A stretch of 64,000 bases of DNA from the NCBI RefSeq assembly GCF_000516985.1, contig NW_006917091.1:4051022-4115021 (forward strand), given 5' to 3'. Below the pieces are notes generated by a model, which worked only from the letters and a program-made list of their open reading frames with translations, was not told the origin of the DNA and did not search any database. This DNA is from Pestalotiopsis fici W106-1 (Eukaryota > Ascomycota > Sordariomycetes > Amphisphaeriales > Sporocadaceae). Numbering within the stretch: position 1 is the first letter of the stretch; each line of letters starts with the position of its first letter. Positions 11,605 to 22,844 of this stretch are shown here, in pieces. Position numbers and translations under genes: made by a program.

Positions 11605-13694
11605 CCAGCGCAAAGATAGTCTGAGATAGCCACGCCTCGGCATGGCACGGGTTATTTCAACATGGATTCTCTAAGTGAGACTGTTTGCAGCAGCTCAAGT
11701 CTGCCTACAGATATCACTTTGTTCTTTTTGATTACTATATACACAATTTGGATAATAAGCTGATTGGAATTTGTAATTGTACTTGTAAATGAAAGACGGA
11801 GGGTATGGCTACGGTGCTCACATCTTCAGTCGCTAGCAGCAATGATACATTGATACTCGAATAATAGCACCAATCAAGGCATACTGTTTGATGCAAAGCT
11901 CGCCAGCCTGGTCGCATTTCTTATCTATTTCCAGAAACAATCCTCATAAGCGGCACAGCAAAGTAGAAACACCAAGCAAACGAAAATATTGTACAAAAAC
12001 ATATGATTTTGAGTATTACTAGCAGTCATCTCGCTATGGCTGCGCCAATGTTCGCTTAGCGCATCCCTGACGCCACTGCTGAGTACCGAGGTGTCATTCT
12101 CGATCTGTTGGCGGCGAAAAGATCGATCCATATGGTATGTCTTTGGTGTCTAGTGCTGACAACATTTCTTATAGCATCTGCAGGGGTCAGCTGTGGTGTT
12201 AACTTATATCACGATTTTCATTTGTACTATGAGCACTGCATTCGGGAAATTTCAAGTCTCAAATATTCTGGGAAGTTGTGGCTTTTTCTCTACAAACATT
12301 CAACTGGGGTGAGATTATTGGTAGCCCTGGTCTTGTTAAGCTTTTACAAGTTAGGCAATCGGAAAGCAATACATTTAAGCCTTGAGGATCTATTAGCATG
12401 ATGACGCGTCGGCATCTCCCGACGGAGTCGTCTAACCGAAGCTGACTCAAAGTGAGCGATATGACAGTCCATCCACCGCCAAATAAATTACGGACCCATG
12501 AGTTTATTGGAATATGATATTGGCACAATAAGATCAACAGAGAGAGAGCCAGCGGTGTGGCCAAAAATGCAACTATCCGGGACTGCCGCCGTATGAGATC
12601 CAATCAGCACATGAACAGCATATTAGGCCGGGATGACTACGGATGGCCGGGAGGCATGTGTATCATCGGATTACCGGGAGCCTGGGTTGAGTCTATTGGT
12701 AAATACCTATATTATGGGGGCGGAAAGTTCGGGTGGGAGCACCTAGGCCACCGCCTTGTTACGCTTCCCGCCGGGCCATAGCCAGGCAAGCAACGCGATC
12801 CTGCTAAATAAAGAATCCATGTGGATGCCTAGAGTACATCTTGCTTCAACAGAGATATTTCCAAGTCTTATTATTGGATGGTCACCTCAAGGTGGCTCAG
12901 CACCTTATCATACCATGTGGCGCACCAGTCCTTGTTGTTGAATGACTTGGATGAGGCTGAGCAACTACCCGAGTGCGACAAAGACCAATCGAAGCCTCGA
13001 GGAAGTTTCAGTGAACTTCCAAGATTGAATCAGTAAAATATTTTGTCTTTCACAATGTTATGATGGATCAAGGACATTATCCCATGGAGATTGGCAATCA
13101 AGTAGCCCTAGGTTAAGATAATGAGATAACATGCAGAGTTACAGCGTTGCCTCACCCAACCACCAATATTGCTTTCCAAGTATTGAAACAAAATATGATT
13201 GTGATGATCTCAATTATGTGAAAGTCCAATTGTGTTCTATGTCAAGCGATACCTGATATCATCCAGCCATTGGCAGTGGCCCGAGCGAATTGGGGCTATG
13301 CATCAAACATGCAATCACTTCGAGATGTATCATCTGTCTGAGTTGCTCAGCTAGAGATATCGGTATTTTCCATATCGAACAAAGCAATTGAACAAAGCTT
13401 ACACAGAAAACATGTTTCGTTAGAACATGATAGATGCCATTCGACTCGGATTCGAGGATCCAGGGGTTTTCTCCAAGACACTGCAGTGGGGACTTTCAAA
13501 CGTCTTTGTCAAACAATGCACATTTGCTGTTTGAGATTGAATAGATTGTATGAAACATCCGACTCATTTTCAAGGCTATAAATCTTTCAAGATTGCACAT
13601 GTTTGAGATCCTGAATTGCATCACCAGCAAGATCAACATCAAGATCACTGTGACCCATCCATTCAACGAAACCGTGAGACACAAGAAAGACAAA
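11605..13694. other. 2.1 kb intergenic region, no gene recognised
   Basis: AT-richer than its surroundings. Only short frames with non-ATG starts or no protein-like features are present. No terminal repeats or transposase remnants recognised. Confidence 0.5.
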
Positions 13695-14979
13695 ATGACT
13701 AGACACGAGGTAGGAAAGGACTTGACACCGAGTGAATCCAAGCGAAGAAGACGAGCTTCGAAGATGAAGAGCAGAAAGTTGGAACGTGATAAAGGTAAAG
13801 AAGTCGAGTTTCACTTTAAAGCAGGTTCGAGTGCTCCCCACACGACAGGGCATCACAAGCTTGAAAACCCCAGGGAAAAGGCCAAAAGGACTAGGGTCTC
13901 TTCCGAGGCGCCTACCGATAAAGATGAGCATCTCGTGGAGCCAAGCTCGAAAAAGGCCAAAACATCAGACGTAGAGGATTTAACTCCGCGTATGCGGACA
14001 GCATCACTAAAGGGTTCAGAAGCAACATCATTGACACGAATCAAAGAGGAACTTGACGGTAAGTGGTGCAAAATGCCAAGTTGCTATGTCTGGAGAGAGA
14101 AAAAGGCTAAAATACTATAACAGCTCGTCAAATAAGTCTACCGCGATACCTGTTTCGTGGCTTCCATGCGTATTCCGGGAGTGTTTATGATCGAGATCCT
14201 CGACTTAACAACACGAAAGGGATAACCCCTCATGCATTCCTCGACGGCTCTACACCTACTAGCATGTATGATATACCTTGTCTGGGCGATATGTTGAATG
14301 ACCATCTCGGTGGGATGCTCATACAAACATGCTTCAGTTCGTGGTCTGCTGACCTGGATACGGCTATCTATTTCTCTAGAGCATCTGGGACTTCATACCT
14401 TGCCGTACTTGATACTCGACTCATGGATTCTCATGTGCAAATACACCACGTACTTGACTTGCATGCTGTTGGCCTCGCGGCGGATGAGTATGAACACACG
14501 AGTGGTTGGCTTATGGCCCTATTTCCGGAGTCGCTTTCCGATGCATATCCATAAATGATATTACGAATATCGGGTTTTCCAGCACATTTGAACGTATCCG
14601 CCGGGGCTATTGGGGAGAAAATCACAGGCCAGTTGAGCAACTAACCTCAAAAGCCGCCATTCGGTCTGCAAAGAAGATTGGTGAGCTTTTCAAACGCAAA
14701 AGAGATCAGAGCCCGGATATTGCCATTACGATCACGGCTGCTGTACTTGGCATATACTTCTCAGGGCTGGGAACTTCAATGAGTCCTAAAATTGCCGACT
14801 CTTTAGCAAGAGCTCTGTCAAAAGAGCTCAAGGCTGTGCAGAGATCGAAGGTTACGGGCATAGGAACCGGACTTTTGGTTAACCCATTGACTCCAAGGCC
14901 TGAAAGCCTTCAGGGGTTGAAATTCATGATTGAATTGCTCAACGCCCTTGAACAGCATGCTGTTAGAATAAAAGTTTAG
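13695..14979 (+). pseudogene. DUF7587-like (ADP-ribosyltransferase-like?) protein, copy A, frameshifted
   Basis: Exon 1 (13695-14058; an in-frame ATG also lies at 13599) encodes a basic, Lys/Arg/Ser-rich N-terminus with nuclear-localisation-like clusters such as SKRRRRASKMKSRK. An intron (14059-14123, 65 nt, phase 1) precedes a folded domain starting LPRYLFRGFHA, with LNNTKGITPHAF, CFSSWSADLDTA and LDTRLM. The frame is lost at about 14492-14500. The first frame runs on to a stop at 14552; the homologous sequence resumes one frame away at about 14500 (EWLAYGPISGVAF) and runs to 14979, ending ALEQHAVRIKV. Intron position and phase match copy B 2 kb downstream, so the two are tandem duplicates. 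A one-base sequencing or assembly error would mimic this break. The family assignment is from memory of fungal sequences with FSSW and GP-x-x-G-x-A-Y-x-C motifs. Confidence 0.65.
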
Positions 14980-15516
14980 CCTGAAAATTTCAATAGATGA
15001 TTGGATTCATACGACTTCGCACGAGGTTCGACGAACACAGCTGATGGCAACTCATGCTTCGCCCTGCTTCTGCGATCAATTGAGATGTCAAGTATACTTG
15101 AGTCTGATTTGCGACAACTGCGGATATCAATATTGCTTGGCATGGACCAAGCACATCAGGAATGATGTACATGTCCAAATGAAACGTAACGAATGCGCAA
15201 CTAGACTTGGAGAGAACTATGTGTTGCGTCTGAAATGTGATTAGACATTATACAGAGCACGGCGCTTATACGCAATATTATACAGAGAGTTTATCTCAAA
15301 CCTGAGGTTTCCAGATTTTCTACCAGAAACCACCATCATAGTCCTTGAACACCTGTCTTGGGCAAACAATGGCCCAAGATCGAGTATGTCGTCTCAGGCA
15401 TCCCCTTGGGTCAAAGAGAAATAAGATGCTCGAGATCACGCCAAGTCAGGTTTAGGAACCATTGCAACCGCAAAAAGCCAAATCGACAGACAAACATACC
15501 AGACGCGACAACCAAG
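14980..15516. other. spacer between tandem copies A and B
   Basis: Contains a 66-codon ATG frame (15044-15244) rich in Cys, without homologue or splice support. Otherwise it is the likely promoter of copy B. Confidence 0.5.
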
Positions 15517-17089
15517 ATGTCGGGCCACATGGTAAGCATTCAAACACTTGCACTTTCTTCATGTATCTTGTCTCATCCATCTATTATGTGATTTACTTTG
15601 CACATTTCCAGAGCAGTCATTTCTTTTAGCTGCAAGTGGTCTTTCTCTTGCTGATAGTGGGTAACTAGAAAGGATGCACTTTCAAAGACGATTTCTACGA
15701 CAGCGATCCGGAGTCCTGCATGTGTCAATCATGGTCCTACTGTAACCCAAAGAAATCCAGAAAGGCACCTTCTTTGTATGAGTTCCAAGCAGGCCTGGAC
15801 ACTGTGAGCGAGACAGTGCCCCTGGCGAAAAGTCACAAGAACTATGGAACCAAATCAGGGAAAAGTCTGAAGAAGGCCGAACACAACAAGAAGTCGCACA
15901 ATGAGTCGACGAAGAGCCTTCAGCCATCAACCAAGAAGATCAAGACTCATGATCCAAAGGGACCCGAGCCATTGCTTCTCAACCCGACGTTGAAAGATGC
16001 AAAAGCATATCTGGATGGTGAGTATCGCTCAAGTTCACTCCCATGAAGCTTCATATTTCTCATCACTTAATAGCTCGTCGAAGCACTCTTCCCCGGTTCT
16101 TCTTCCGTGGCTTTCACGCTGGCTCCGGAGGCGGTATCCCCGGACTGAACAACAAAAAAGGCATCACTCCGCACGGATTTCTCAGAGGACAGACGCCTAC
16201 CACCATGTATGCCATTAAAAATGTCCATCATATGATTCATTACCACCTATCTGGGGTCGTTGGGAATAGTCACTTCAGTTCGTGGTCCGCTGATCTGCAC
16301 ACTGCTCTTGGCTACTCTGGTGCCCACGGGGGTAAGAGGTACGGAAGGCATATCGCCGTGCTTGATACTCGGCTCCTGGAGCCTCACGTGGAGGTGTACC
16401 ACACTGAGGATTTGCGCGATGCTGGTCTGTCCAACCAAGCTTACTCTTATGAGTGGTTGATATACGGACCTATCACCGGGGTCGCTTATCGGTGTGCATC
16501 TGTCGACGCGATGGAAAATATCGGCTTGCCCATCATATACACCATCACCGCCCGCCCAGCAAAACTAATGACGACAGAAGCCGCCGTCGTGACTGCAAAG
16601 AAGGTTGGCGAGCTGTTTCGACATGATCAAGACAAGAGCCCGGATGTGATCTTGGCCGTAGCGGCTGCTGTGCTAGGCCTGCATTTTCGCCGCCTAGGGC
16701 AGCGCGGACTCGAGCCAGGAGTGATCGACTCAGCAGCCAGGCTTTGGGCACACGAGCTCAGGACACTGAAGAAGCCAAAGTTGCCCACTATTGGCACCGG
16801 CATATTGGCCAATCCGCTGACTCCAACGAGGAACCTCCCGGGGCTGGAACTCATGGTTGACCTGCTTATTGCCCTCGAACAGAGAGCTATTCAAGCAGGA
16901 GCGCAGTCAACGCCCGTGGTTATCGATCTTACCAACGAAGTCGACGATGATGAGTACATCAATTTCTTGATGCATGGAGCTGTTGGAAATGAGGCAAAGT
17001 CCGACTCGGGTTATATCGACCTTACTAAGGAAGAGGACGATGGCGTTCACAAAGTCACAAAGAAATTCCATGGTCTGCGTGGAGGATGA
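15517..17089 (+). CDS. DUF7587-like (ADP-ribosyltransferase-like?) protein, copy B, with C-terminal SIM-like motifs
   Basis: Intact paralogue of copy A. Start and first intron are tentative: ATG 15517, donor 15532, acceptor 15668 (459 aa) or 15752 (431 aa); both keep the frame. The second intron (16018-16073, 56 nt, phase 1) sits exactly where copy A has its intron. The N-terminus is Lys/Ser-rich with an NLS-like STKKIKTHDPK stretch. The core domain carries FFFRGFHAGSGG, LNNKKGITPHGFL, FSSWSADLHTAL, LDTRLL and YEWLIYGPITGVAYRC. An Arg, a Ser-x-Ser strand and a later Glu occur in the order of the R-S-E signature of cholera-toxin-type ADP-ribosyltransferases; that link is my inference. The C-terminal tail has VVIDLTNEVDDDE and GYIDLTKEEDDG, each a hydrophobic IDLT core followed by acidic residues as in SUMO-interacting motifs. 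A nuclear role is plausible, unproven. Confidence 0.75.
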
Positions 17090-17332
17090 TTGGGCGTACG
17101 TGTCTCGCAAACATGACTACGGGATAATCGAGGGAGAAACCTTTGTTGGAGGGACACAGCAAGATGTTAGATGTTACATTGGCCTCCACGTGGATATTGA
17201 AACTTGATTAGTGGTTACTAGTAATCACCAGATGCCAAGCCCATGATTGGCGCATTCCGATACAATGGCATTCAATACGAGCCAATTGGTCATGCAAATG
17301 CAACGTGATGAAAGGCCGCAAATACCCCGCAA

Positions 17333-18997
17333 TCATTTTGATTTACCCAAACCATCGCCTTGTTCAGAGTCTGCCATTACTGTATCCGAAGCTGGGTTCA
17401 CCTCCTCAGACTCTGGCTTTGCCTCTTCAGTCTCTGGCTTCGCCTCTTCAGTCGCTGGCTTCACCTCTTTAGTCTCTGCGTCAAACATTACTGCCTTGAG
17501 CAATTGCCTAATGCTCTCATCAGTTTCCTCCGGGCGCCCAACATAGTGAGCCTCGGTCCTGACCCTGATGGCAGTAGCAGTCCCTATGGCCATGTTTCTC
17601 AGATTCGGCTGTGTGGCTACCTCGTCGGACAGACATCTTGCTACCAAGACAGCCAGGTCCGAGTCCAACTTTGGATTCGTAATCTGACTGCTGCCCTTTT
17701 CGAACAAAGCCCCAGCAAAGGTTTTGCACTATCAAGTTTGAGAATGAATTAGCCAAAATGCCCATTACTCATTTGGTATGACAAACATCTCCAACAATGC
17801 AAGACTGTAGTGTATCTCGTCCAGCAGGGATGATATTATGTCCCCCGAGGTCGAAAAGAATGGACACGAAACTGCAAAAAAAGAAAAAAAAATACTGACA
17901 GAATTACTACCAAATTTCAACTCTCGTTTATTATCTGATACTCGTAACTGGACTTCTTCCTTTTTAATCAGGCTCATCATCAACTAAGCCAAGACCGAGT
18001 GAGGTTAGTACTATACGCATGCTATATCGGTTGGCTGATGACTCACGCATCCCATGCTGAAAACGTTTGTATGATCAATCTTCAACGACTCGTACTCTTT
18101 TTTCCTTGTCCAGAATGTGAGTCGGACTTTGTTGAAAATCGGAACACAACTACTCACTGTTGTTCATCTTTCAAGTCATATCGATCAGCGCAACCGAAAT
18201 CGATAACTTTCAATATCGGCACCAGGTCATGCTCGCTACCATCAAGTTCGCCAAATACAACTGCAAGCATGCAATCAGCGAGAGTGTCATATAACAGAGC
18301 GGTTCTGTAGATCGTACCGTTTTCTATGTGTAGATCACTGTGGCAGATGTGCGCAGTTGGATCAGTGCCGGCTGGCCATACTTCGGGGGGCAGTTTGTCA
18401 TTGCCTGGCCACTGAGGAGGGTGGGCTAAAGCAATACATGCCTTTATCACTGCGTCAAAGATTCAGTAACGATGCGTCATGTAAAGCCGAAATAGACTTA
18501 CAACAGAGGAAGACTCTCCACAACAGGCGATTTGGTACTGTGCTTCCACGTTTATTAAGTCTCTCTAATAGGCGGCCCAAGGTGCCGTTGGGCAGGTACT
18601 CGGTGATGAGCGTCGGCCCGCTGGGAAAATCTTTGCTGCCTAGCAGATCTGCTAATGTGACCATCTGTAGATTATGGGGTGATCCGGTCAGGAGTTCCAA
18701 GGTTTGGATTTCAGTCTCGAGCCCGGCGTCGGCCTCTTCGTCCATGGCACGCTTCATCACGAACTTTTGTGTCTGTGGTCCAGCACCTCCAGCTCTGGAA
18801 CATAGCCAAGCAATACCATTTGCGCCGTTCCCTAGACTCTTCTCATAGACATAATTTGGATTTGAACTGAAGTATTCCTTTACTTCTTTGGTCTTTTGAA
18901 TTACCATTTCATCTTCCCATGCGTCAAAGAGATCTTCACCGTCATCGTTCATGTCGAAGTCGTCAGCATCGTCGTCGGTGTGTCTATATTTAGACAT
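17333..18997 (-). CDS. Divergent protein kinase with acidic N-terminus and C-terminal heptad repeat
   Basis: ATG 18997 opens an acidic stretch (MSKYRHTDDDADDFD). The kinase domain follows: glycine loop GNGANGIAW, Lys in FVMKRAM, catalytic loop HSDLHIENG (Asp and Asn kept, Arg of HRD replaced by Ser) and DFG in VIDFGCAD. Supported introns are 18450-18501, 18105-18157 and 17984-18046, giving exons 18997-18502, 18449-18158 and 18104-18047, then an exon from 17983. Exon structure between about 17911 and 17707 is not resolved: a 39-nt candidate intron (17872-17910) is very short, and no clean splice joins to the last block. The last block (to stop 17333) has NPKLDSDLAVLVARCL, the usual C-lobe end, then four copies of a seven-residue repeat. 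It is convergent with copy B, 243 bp apart. HSD instead of HRD suggests a non-RD, possibly atypical kinase. A decayed 3' half is possible. Confidence 0.72.
17391..17474 (-). repeat. four tandem 21-nt units in the kinase gene (heptad protein repeat)
   Basis: Units at 17391-17411, 17412-17432, 17433-17453 and 17454-17474, of the type TCTGGCTTYGCCTCTTCAGTC on the plus strand, encode EVKPATE, EAKPETE, EAKPESE and EVNPASD. The frame is kept, so copy-number change would not break the protein. Confidence 0.85.
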
Positions 18998-20159
18998 TGT
19001 GGCGAGATGAGGGAAGAATGCGCGCCGAAGATTTCTCTTGCCACGACCATTGCGACTGGCGTTTGTGGGATAGGCAATAATGGCAACTATCACGACATCT
19101 CTGGAAAATGGCTAGATTGTCCCCTGGCCCATGCCCTTGTCAACAAAGACTTGCTGGTGGTGACATTCCATTGTCATTCACGAAACAAAGACTTACTATT
19201 GCTTTCGGCTTGTCCAGGTACAAGTGCCCAGATAAAGAAACTCATGCTATCACCCTGTAAGCGACAATTGTGGTCAGGTTGCGCACCCATTGCGAAGGTA
19301 GTGCATGCATCACTCTACAAAATCTCTCCGCTGTTTGTGATATTACTTGTTTTCAAAGTTTACATCTCCCGGATGTCAGATATTTATCTTCGGACATCGG
19401 ACCCAAATGAGACAGTTTTTCTCTTGAAATGCTTATGTAGATTGCCGATAGTATATATCAACCCGCGAAGGCATATGGATTAAGGTGCATGATGTTGATG
19501 ATGGCGTCCTAGCAAAGTTGGCCGGCGGTTTCATGAGAGACAAGCTATGATTTGGTACAGGTGTCACTAGAATATAGAGCTTAGGAATGATGTTCTTCTC
19601 CCTCCCCCACCAAATTCGGAGCAAATACCCCTGTGATATGACGGCCGTGTTTTCAAGCTTATTTTGATGGTTTGCTTGAGGAATAATTTGCTTAATTCTG
19701 TACAGTAAATGCAACTGATGTTGAGGGGCGCCTTTCGAGAAATGACCAAAAAAGCCCCGATCATGGTGCTAGCGAGAGGTGCGACGAACCCTCAGGTCAC
19801 TGCGTTGAAGTGAGGCGCGCTGCCGCCAACCACTAACGGGCGGCCGGACGATCGATCTCAAAGTACGACTGCTACTATGGTACTACTATACGCGCTGCAA
19901 CGTAGCACAACAGCGCCAAGTATAATGGCCAAACTTGGTATCCTGCAATCTGCCTGATACATACCTACATACTACCCAGAGTGCTACCATAAACATCGTA
20001 TTCTTTGCGGGGAAGGCCACATTTGTCTCGTTTGCCTTTTTTTTCTCGATTTTCTTTTTTTCTCTCCCTTCCGATCATGCCATTTGTTTCTGCTGTCATG
20101 GCAAGATCGATAGCATCCTAATCTCTCAAAAAGTTCTAACCTTGGGAACAAACAAGGAG
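18998..20159. other. divergent promoter region
   Basis: Separates the kinase (-) from the GH2 gene (+). A pyrimidine-rich stretch at about 20036-20073 lies just upstream of the GH2 start and is probably its 5' leader. No other gene seen. Confidence 0.5.
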
Positions 20160-22844
20160 ATGTACGAGTTCTCGGTATTGGCGATGCTGTTGGCAGGCCT
20201 ACAGCAGGTGCTCGGCGCCACGGCAGCAGCCACTACACTAAGTCAACGGGATACAGATGCGCCAGCGCCAGCCCAGCCCAAGCTTATTTCTACTTGGGAT
20301 ATTCAATCGTCTGCAAAGACGGGCCAGGATGTGGCTGCTCTGTCTATCGCGTGCGTCGATGTGTCGTCTTGGTATCACATTGATGCGTCTCGATGCACTC
20401 TCATGGGATGTCTAATCGACGCCGGGATATATAATGACTCGAACTTGTTCTTCTCTGACAATCTTGTCAATTTTGACAGGTCTCAGTTCTCTGTTCCTTG
20501 GGTATATCGATATGAGTTCTCATCAAGTCCGAGTGACGGACAGCACTACTTTCTTGAGAACAATGGCATCACCTCCAAGGCCGACATCTACCTAAATGGA
20601 CAACAGATTGCAAACAGTACTTCTCAGGTCGGAGCATATGCTGGCCACACCTACGACATTACCAGCTACTTGTCCCAAGACAATGCTCTTGCTATTCAGG
20701 TCTATCCTACCGACTACAACTACGACTTCGCCCTGGGTTTCGTGGACTGGAATCCTTATCCCCCTGACAATGGCACGGGAGTGTGGCGCGATGTGTTTAT
20801 CAAGCAGACGGGTCCTGTGGCTTTATCCCCATTAAGAGTCACTACTGACTTCCAACTACCTGCAGGTGATAATCCTGCGACAGTGACGCTCTTGTCAACT
20901 GTGCAGAATTACGAGGATTGTGAAGTCACTTTCCAGGCAGAAAGCATCGTGTTCGGAAATGGGACAGATCAAATCTTACAAACCCAGTCATTCGCCTACA
21001 CAGTTGGCCCATTGGCTTCTTTGGACATTAATCTGACACATGTCGTTGAGGAACCAGCAATTTGGTGGCCAAAGGTATGGGGAGAACAACCACTCTACTC
21101 CGCAAAGCTGTCCCTCTGGGTGGATAATGCGACATCAGATGCCGTCGAAAAGACCTTTGGCATACGCAAGGTGACCTCCGGCTTGAACCAGTTCAACGAC
21201 ACGTCCTTCAGCATCAATGGAAACGCCTTCCAGGTCCTCGGTGGCGGCTACTCGTCCGACATGTTCCTCCGATGGGACAGCGCCAAGTTCACGACACAGG
21301 TCGAGTACATGCTCGACCTCGGCTTGAATACGGTCCGCCTCGAGGGCAAAAACGAGCACCCAGAGCTCTACGATATTGCCGATCGCATGGGTCTAATGGT
21401 GCTGGCCGGCTGGGAATGCTGCGACAAATGGGAGGCCTGGTCATATAATGAGGACCTTGCTGTCAAGGACGAGTGGTCCGTTGCCGACTACAGCACAGCC
21501 AATGCGAGCATGAGACACGAGATTTCAATGCTACAGAATCACCCGAGTATTCTCGGATACTTGATTGGCAGCGACTACTGGCCAGATGATAGAGCCACGG
21601 CAATCTACCTTCAGGCTTTCAAAGAGTTGAATTGGCAGAATCCAATCATTGCTTCGGCGTCTTTGCGGGGCTACCCGGGAGAACTTGGCCCCTCTGGAAT
21701 GAAGATGGCCGGTCCCTATGACTGGGTACCACCCAACTACTGGTACGATGTGAGCGACACTGAAGATCATCTTGGAGCTGCATTCGGATTCGGATCCGAG
21801 CTCGGTGCCGGCGTGGGCACGCCAGAGCTTGGCAGTCTCGAGAAGTTCTTGACCCAGGAAGATCTCAATGATCTCTGGAAGCAGCCTGATAAGGGCTTGT
21901 ACCACATGTCGACCAATGTATCTTCATTCTATAACCGCAAGATCTACAGCGACGCATTGTGGGCAAGATTGGGCGAGCCGACGTGCTTGGACGACTATCT
22001 TATCAAGACTCAGATCATGGACTATGAAGCGACGAGAGCCCAGTTTGAAGGCTATTCCTCATATCGAGATGCCGAAAGACCAGCCACGGGCATGATCTAC
22101 TGGATGGTCAACAATGCCTGGCCCAGTCTTCACTGGAACCTCTTTGACTACTACCTCCGCCCGGCCGGCTCCTATTTTGGTGCAAAGATGGGAAGCAGAG
22201 TCGAGCACGTCGCTTACGATTATGTCCAGAGTTCTGTGTATCTCATCAATCACTCGCTTGACCGTCGAGGTTCGCGTTCCGTAGCGGTCGATGCGATTGA
22301 CCTGAATGGTAATTCCATCTATAGCACGAGCTTGACCATGGCCACTCAGCCGTATACAAGCAAGAGTGTACTCGTGGTTCCGGAAATCTCTAGTAACACT
22401 ACCGTCATGTTCCTCCGCCTGGTCCTGACGAATGAGGAAAACGCAGCGGTGAGCAGAAATGTATACTGGTTAACATCAACCGTCGACACGCTAGACTGGG
22501 AAAACTCGGACTGGTACTACACTCCCGTCACAAACTATACCGACTTTACTGCCCTCGATGCGCTGCAACCTGCGAGCTTGACGGTTTCAACCACAGAATG
22601 CGACAATGGCTATGGTGCCATCGTGGTTCTTGAGAACCTTTCCGACGTGCCCGCGTTCTTTGTCAATCTCAACTTGGTCGACGCTGCCGGTAAAGACATA
22701 TTACCAGTGACCTGGACAGACAACTACGTCACGCTGTGGCCCAGAGAAAAGCTCGAGGTACAAGTCAATTCACCCAGCGCAAGTGCAAAGAGTATCGTGG
22801 TCAAGGGAAAGAATGTGGAGCAACTTCAAATCTCCGTACTATAG
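20160..22844 (+). CDS. Secreted GH2 exo-beta-D-glucosaminidase
   Basis: Releases glucosamine from the non-reducing end of chitosan oligomers. Intronless, 894 aa from ATG 20160. This start gives a signal peptide (MYEFSVLAMLLAGLQQVLGA); the frame is open further upstream, but that part is leader-like. Domain order: sugar-binding jelly roll (about residues 60-210, with DIYLNGQQIAN and the LGFVDWNPYPPDNGTGVWRD block typical of this subfamily), immunoglobulin-like domain, (alpha/beta)8 barrel from about 360, then C-terminal beta domains. Candidate acid/base is Asp472 in GSDYWPDD and nucleophile Glu547 in GSELGAG. Their spacing of 75 is close to the 72 between Asp469 and Glu541 of the bacterial CsxA enzyme. 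Beta-mannosidase is the main alternative, but the NPYPPDNG and GSD motifs favour glucosaminidase. Likely acts on de-acetylated chitin. Confidence 0.9.
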   Translation: MYEFSVLAMLLAGLQQVLGATAAATTLSQRDTDAPAPAQPKLISTWDIQSSAKTGQDVAALSIACVDVSSWYHIDASRCTLMGCLIDAGIYNDSNLFFSDNLVNFDRSQFSVPWVYRYEFSSSPSDGQHYFLENNGITSKADIYLNGQQIANSTSQVGAYAGHTYDITSYLSQDNALAIQVYPTDYNYDFALGFVDWNPYPPDNGTGVWRDVFIKQTGPVALSPLRVTTDFQLPAGDNPATVTLLSTVQNYEDCEVTFQAESIVFGNGTDQILQTQSFAYTVGPLASLDINLTHVVEEPAIWWPKVWGEQPLYSAKLSLWVDNATSDAVEKTFGIRKVTSGLNQFNDTSFSINGNAFQVLGGGYSSDMFLRWDSAKFTTQVEYMLDLGLNTVRLEGKNEHPELYDIADRMGLMVLAGWECCDKWEAWSYNEDLAVKDEWSVADYSTANASMRHEISMLQNHPSILGYLIGSDYWPDDRATAIYLQAFKELNWQNPIIASASLRGYPGELGPSGMKMAGPYDWVPPNYWYDVSDTEDHLGAAFGFGSELGAGVGTPELGSLEKFLTQEDLNDLWKQPDKGLYHMSTNVSSFYNRKIYSDALWARLGEPTCLDDYLIKTQIMDYEATRAQFEGYSSYRDAERPATGMIYWMVNNAWPSLHWNLFDYYLRPAGSYFGAKMGSRVEHVAYDYVQSSVYLINHSLDRRGSRSVAVDAIDLNGNSIYSTSLTMATQPYTSKSVLVVPEISSNTTVMFLRLVLTNEENAAVSRNVYWLTSTVDTLDWENSDWYYTPVTNYTDFTALDALQPASLTVSTTECDNGYGAIVVLENLSDVPAFFVNLNLVDAAGKDILPVTWTDNYVTLWPREKLEVQVNSPSASAKSIVVKGKNVEQLQISVL

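Noticed and set aside
12108..12781. Hydrophobic 97-codon frame and neighbouring frames in the 11.6-13.7 kb gap
   Set aside because: The first starts with a non-ATG codon; none resembles a known family and stops are dense around them.
15044..15244. 66-codon Cys-rich frame between copies A and B
   Set aside because: Has an ATG but no signal peptide, homologue or splice support; likely chance.
19935..20159. 75-codon N-terminal extension of the GH2 glucosaminidase
   Set aside because: Phe-rich translation of a pyrimidine tract; the inner ATG at 20160 begins a proper signal peptide.
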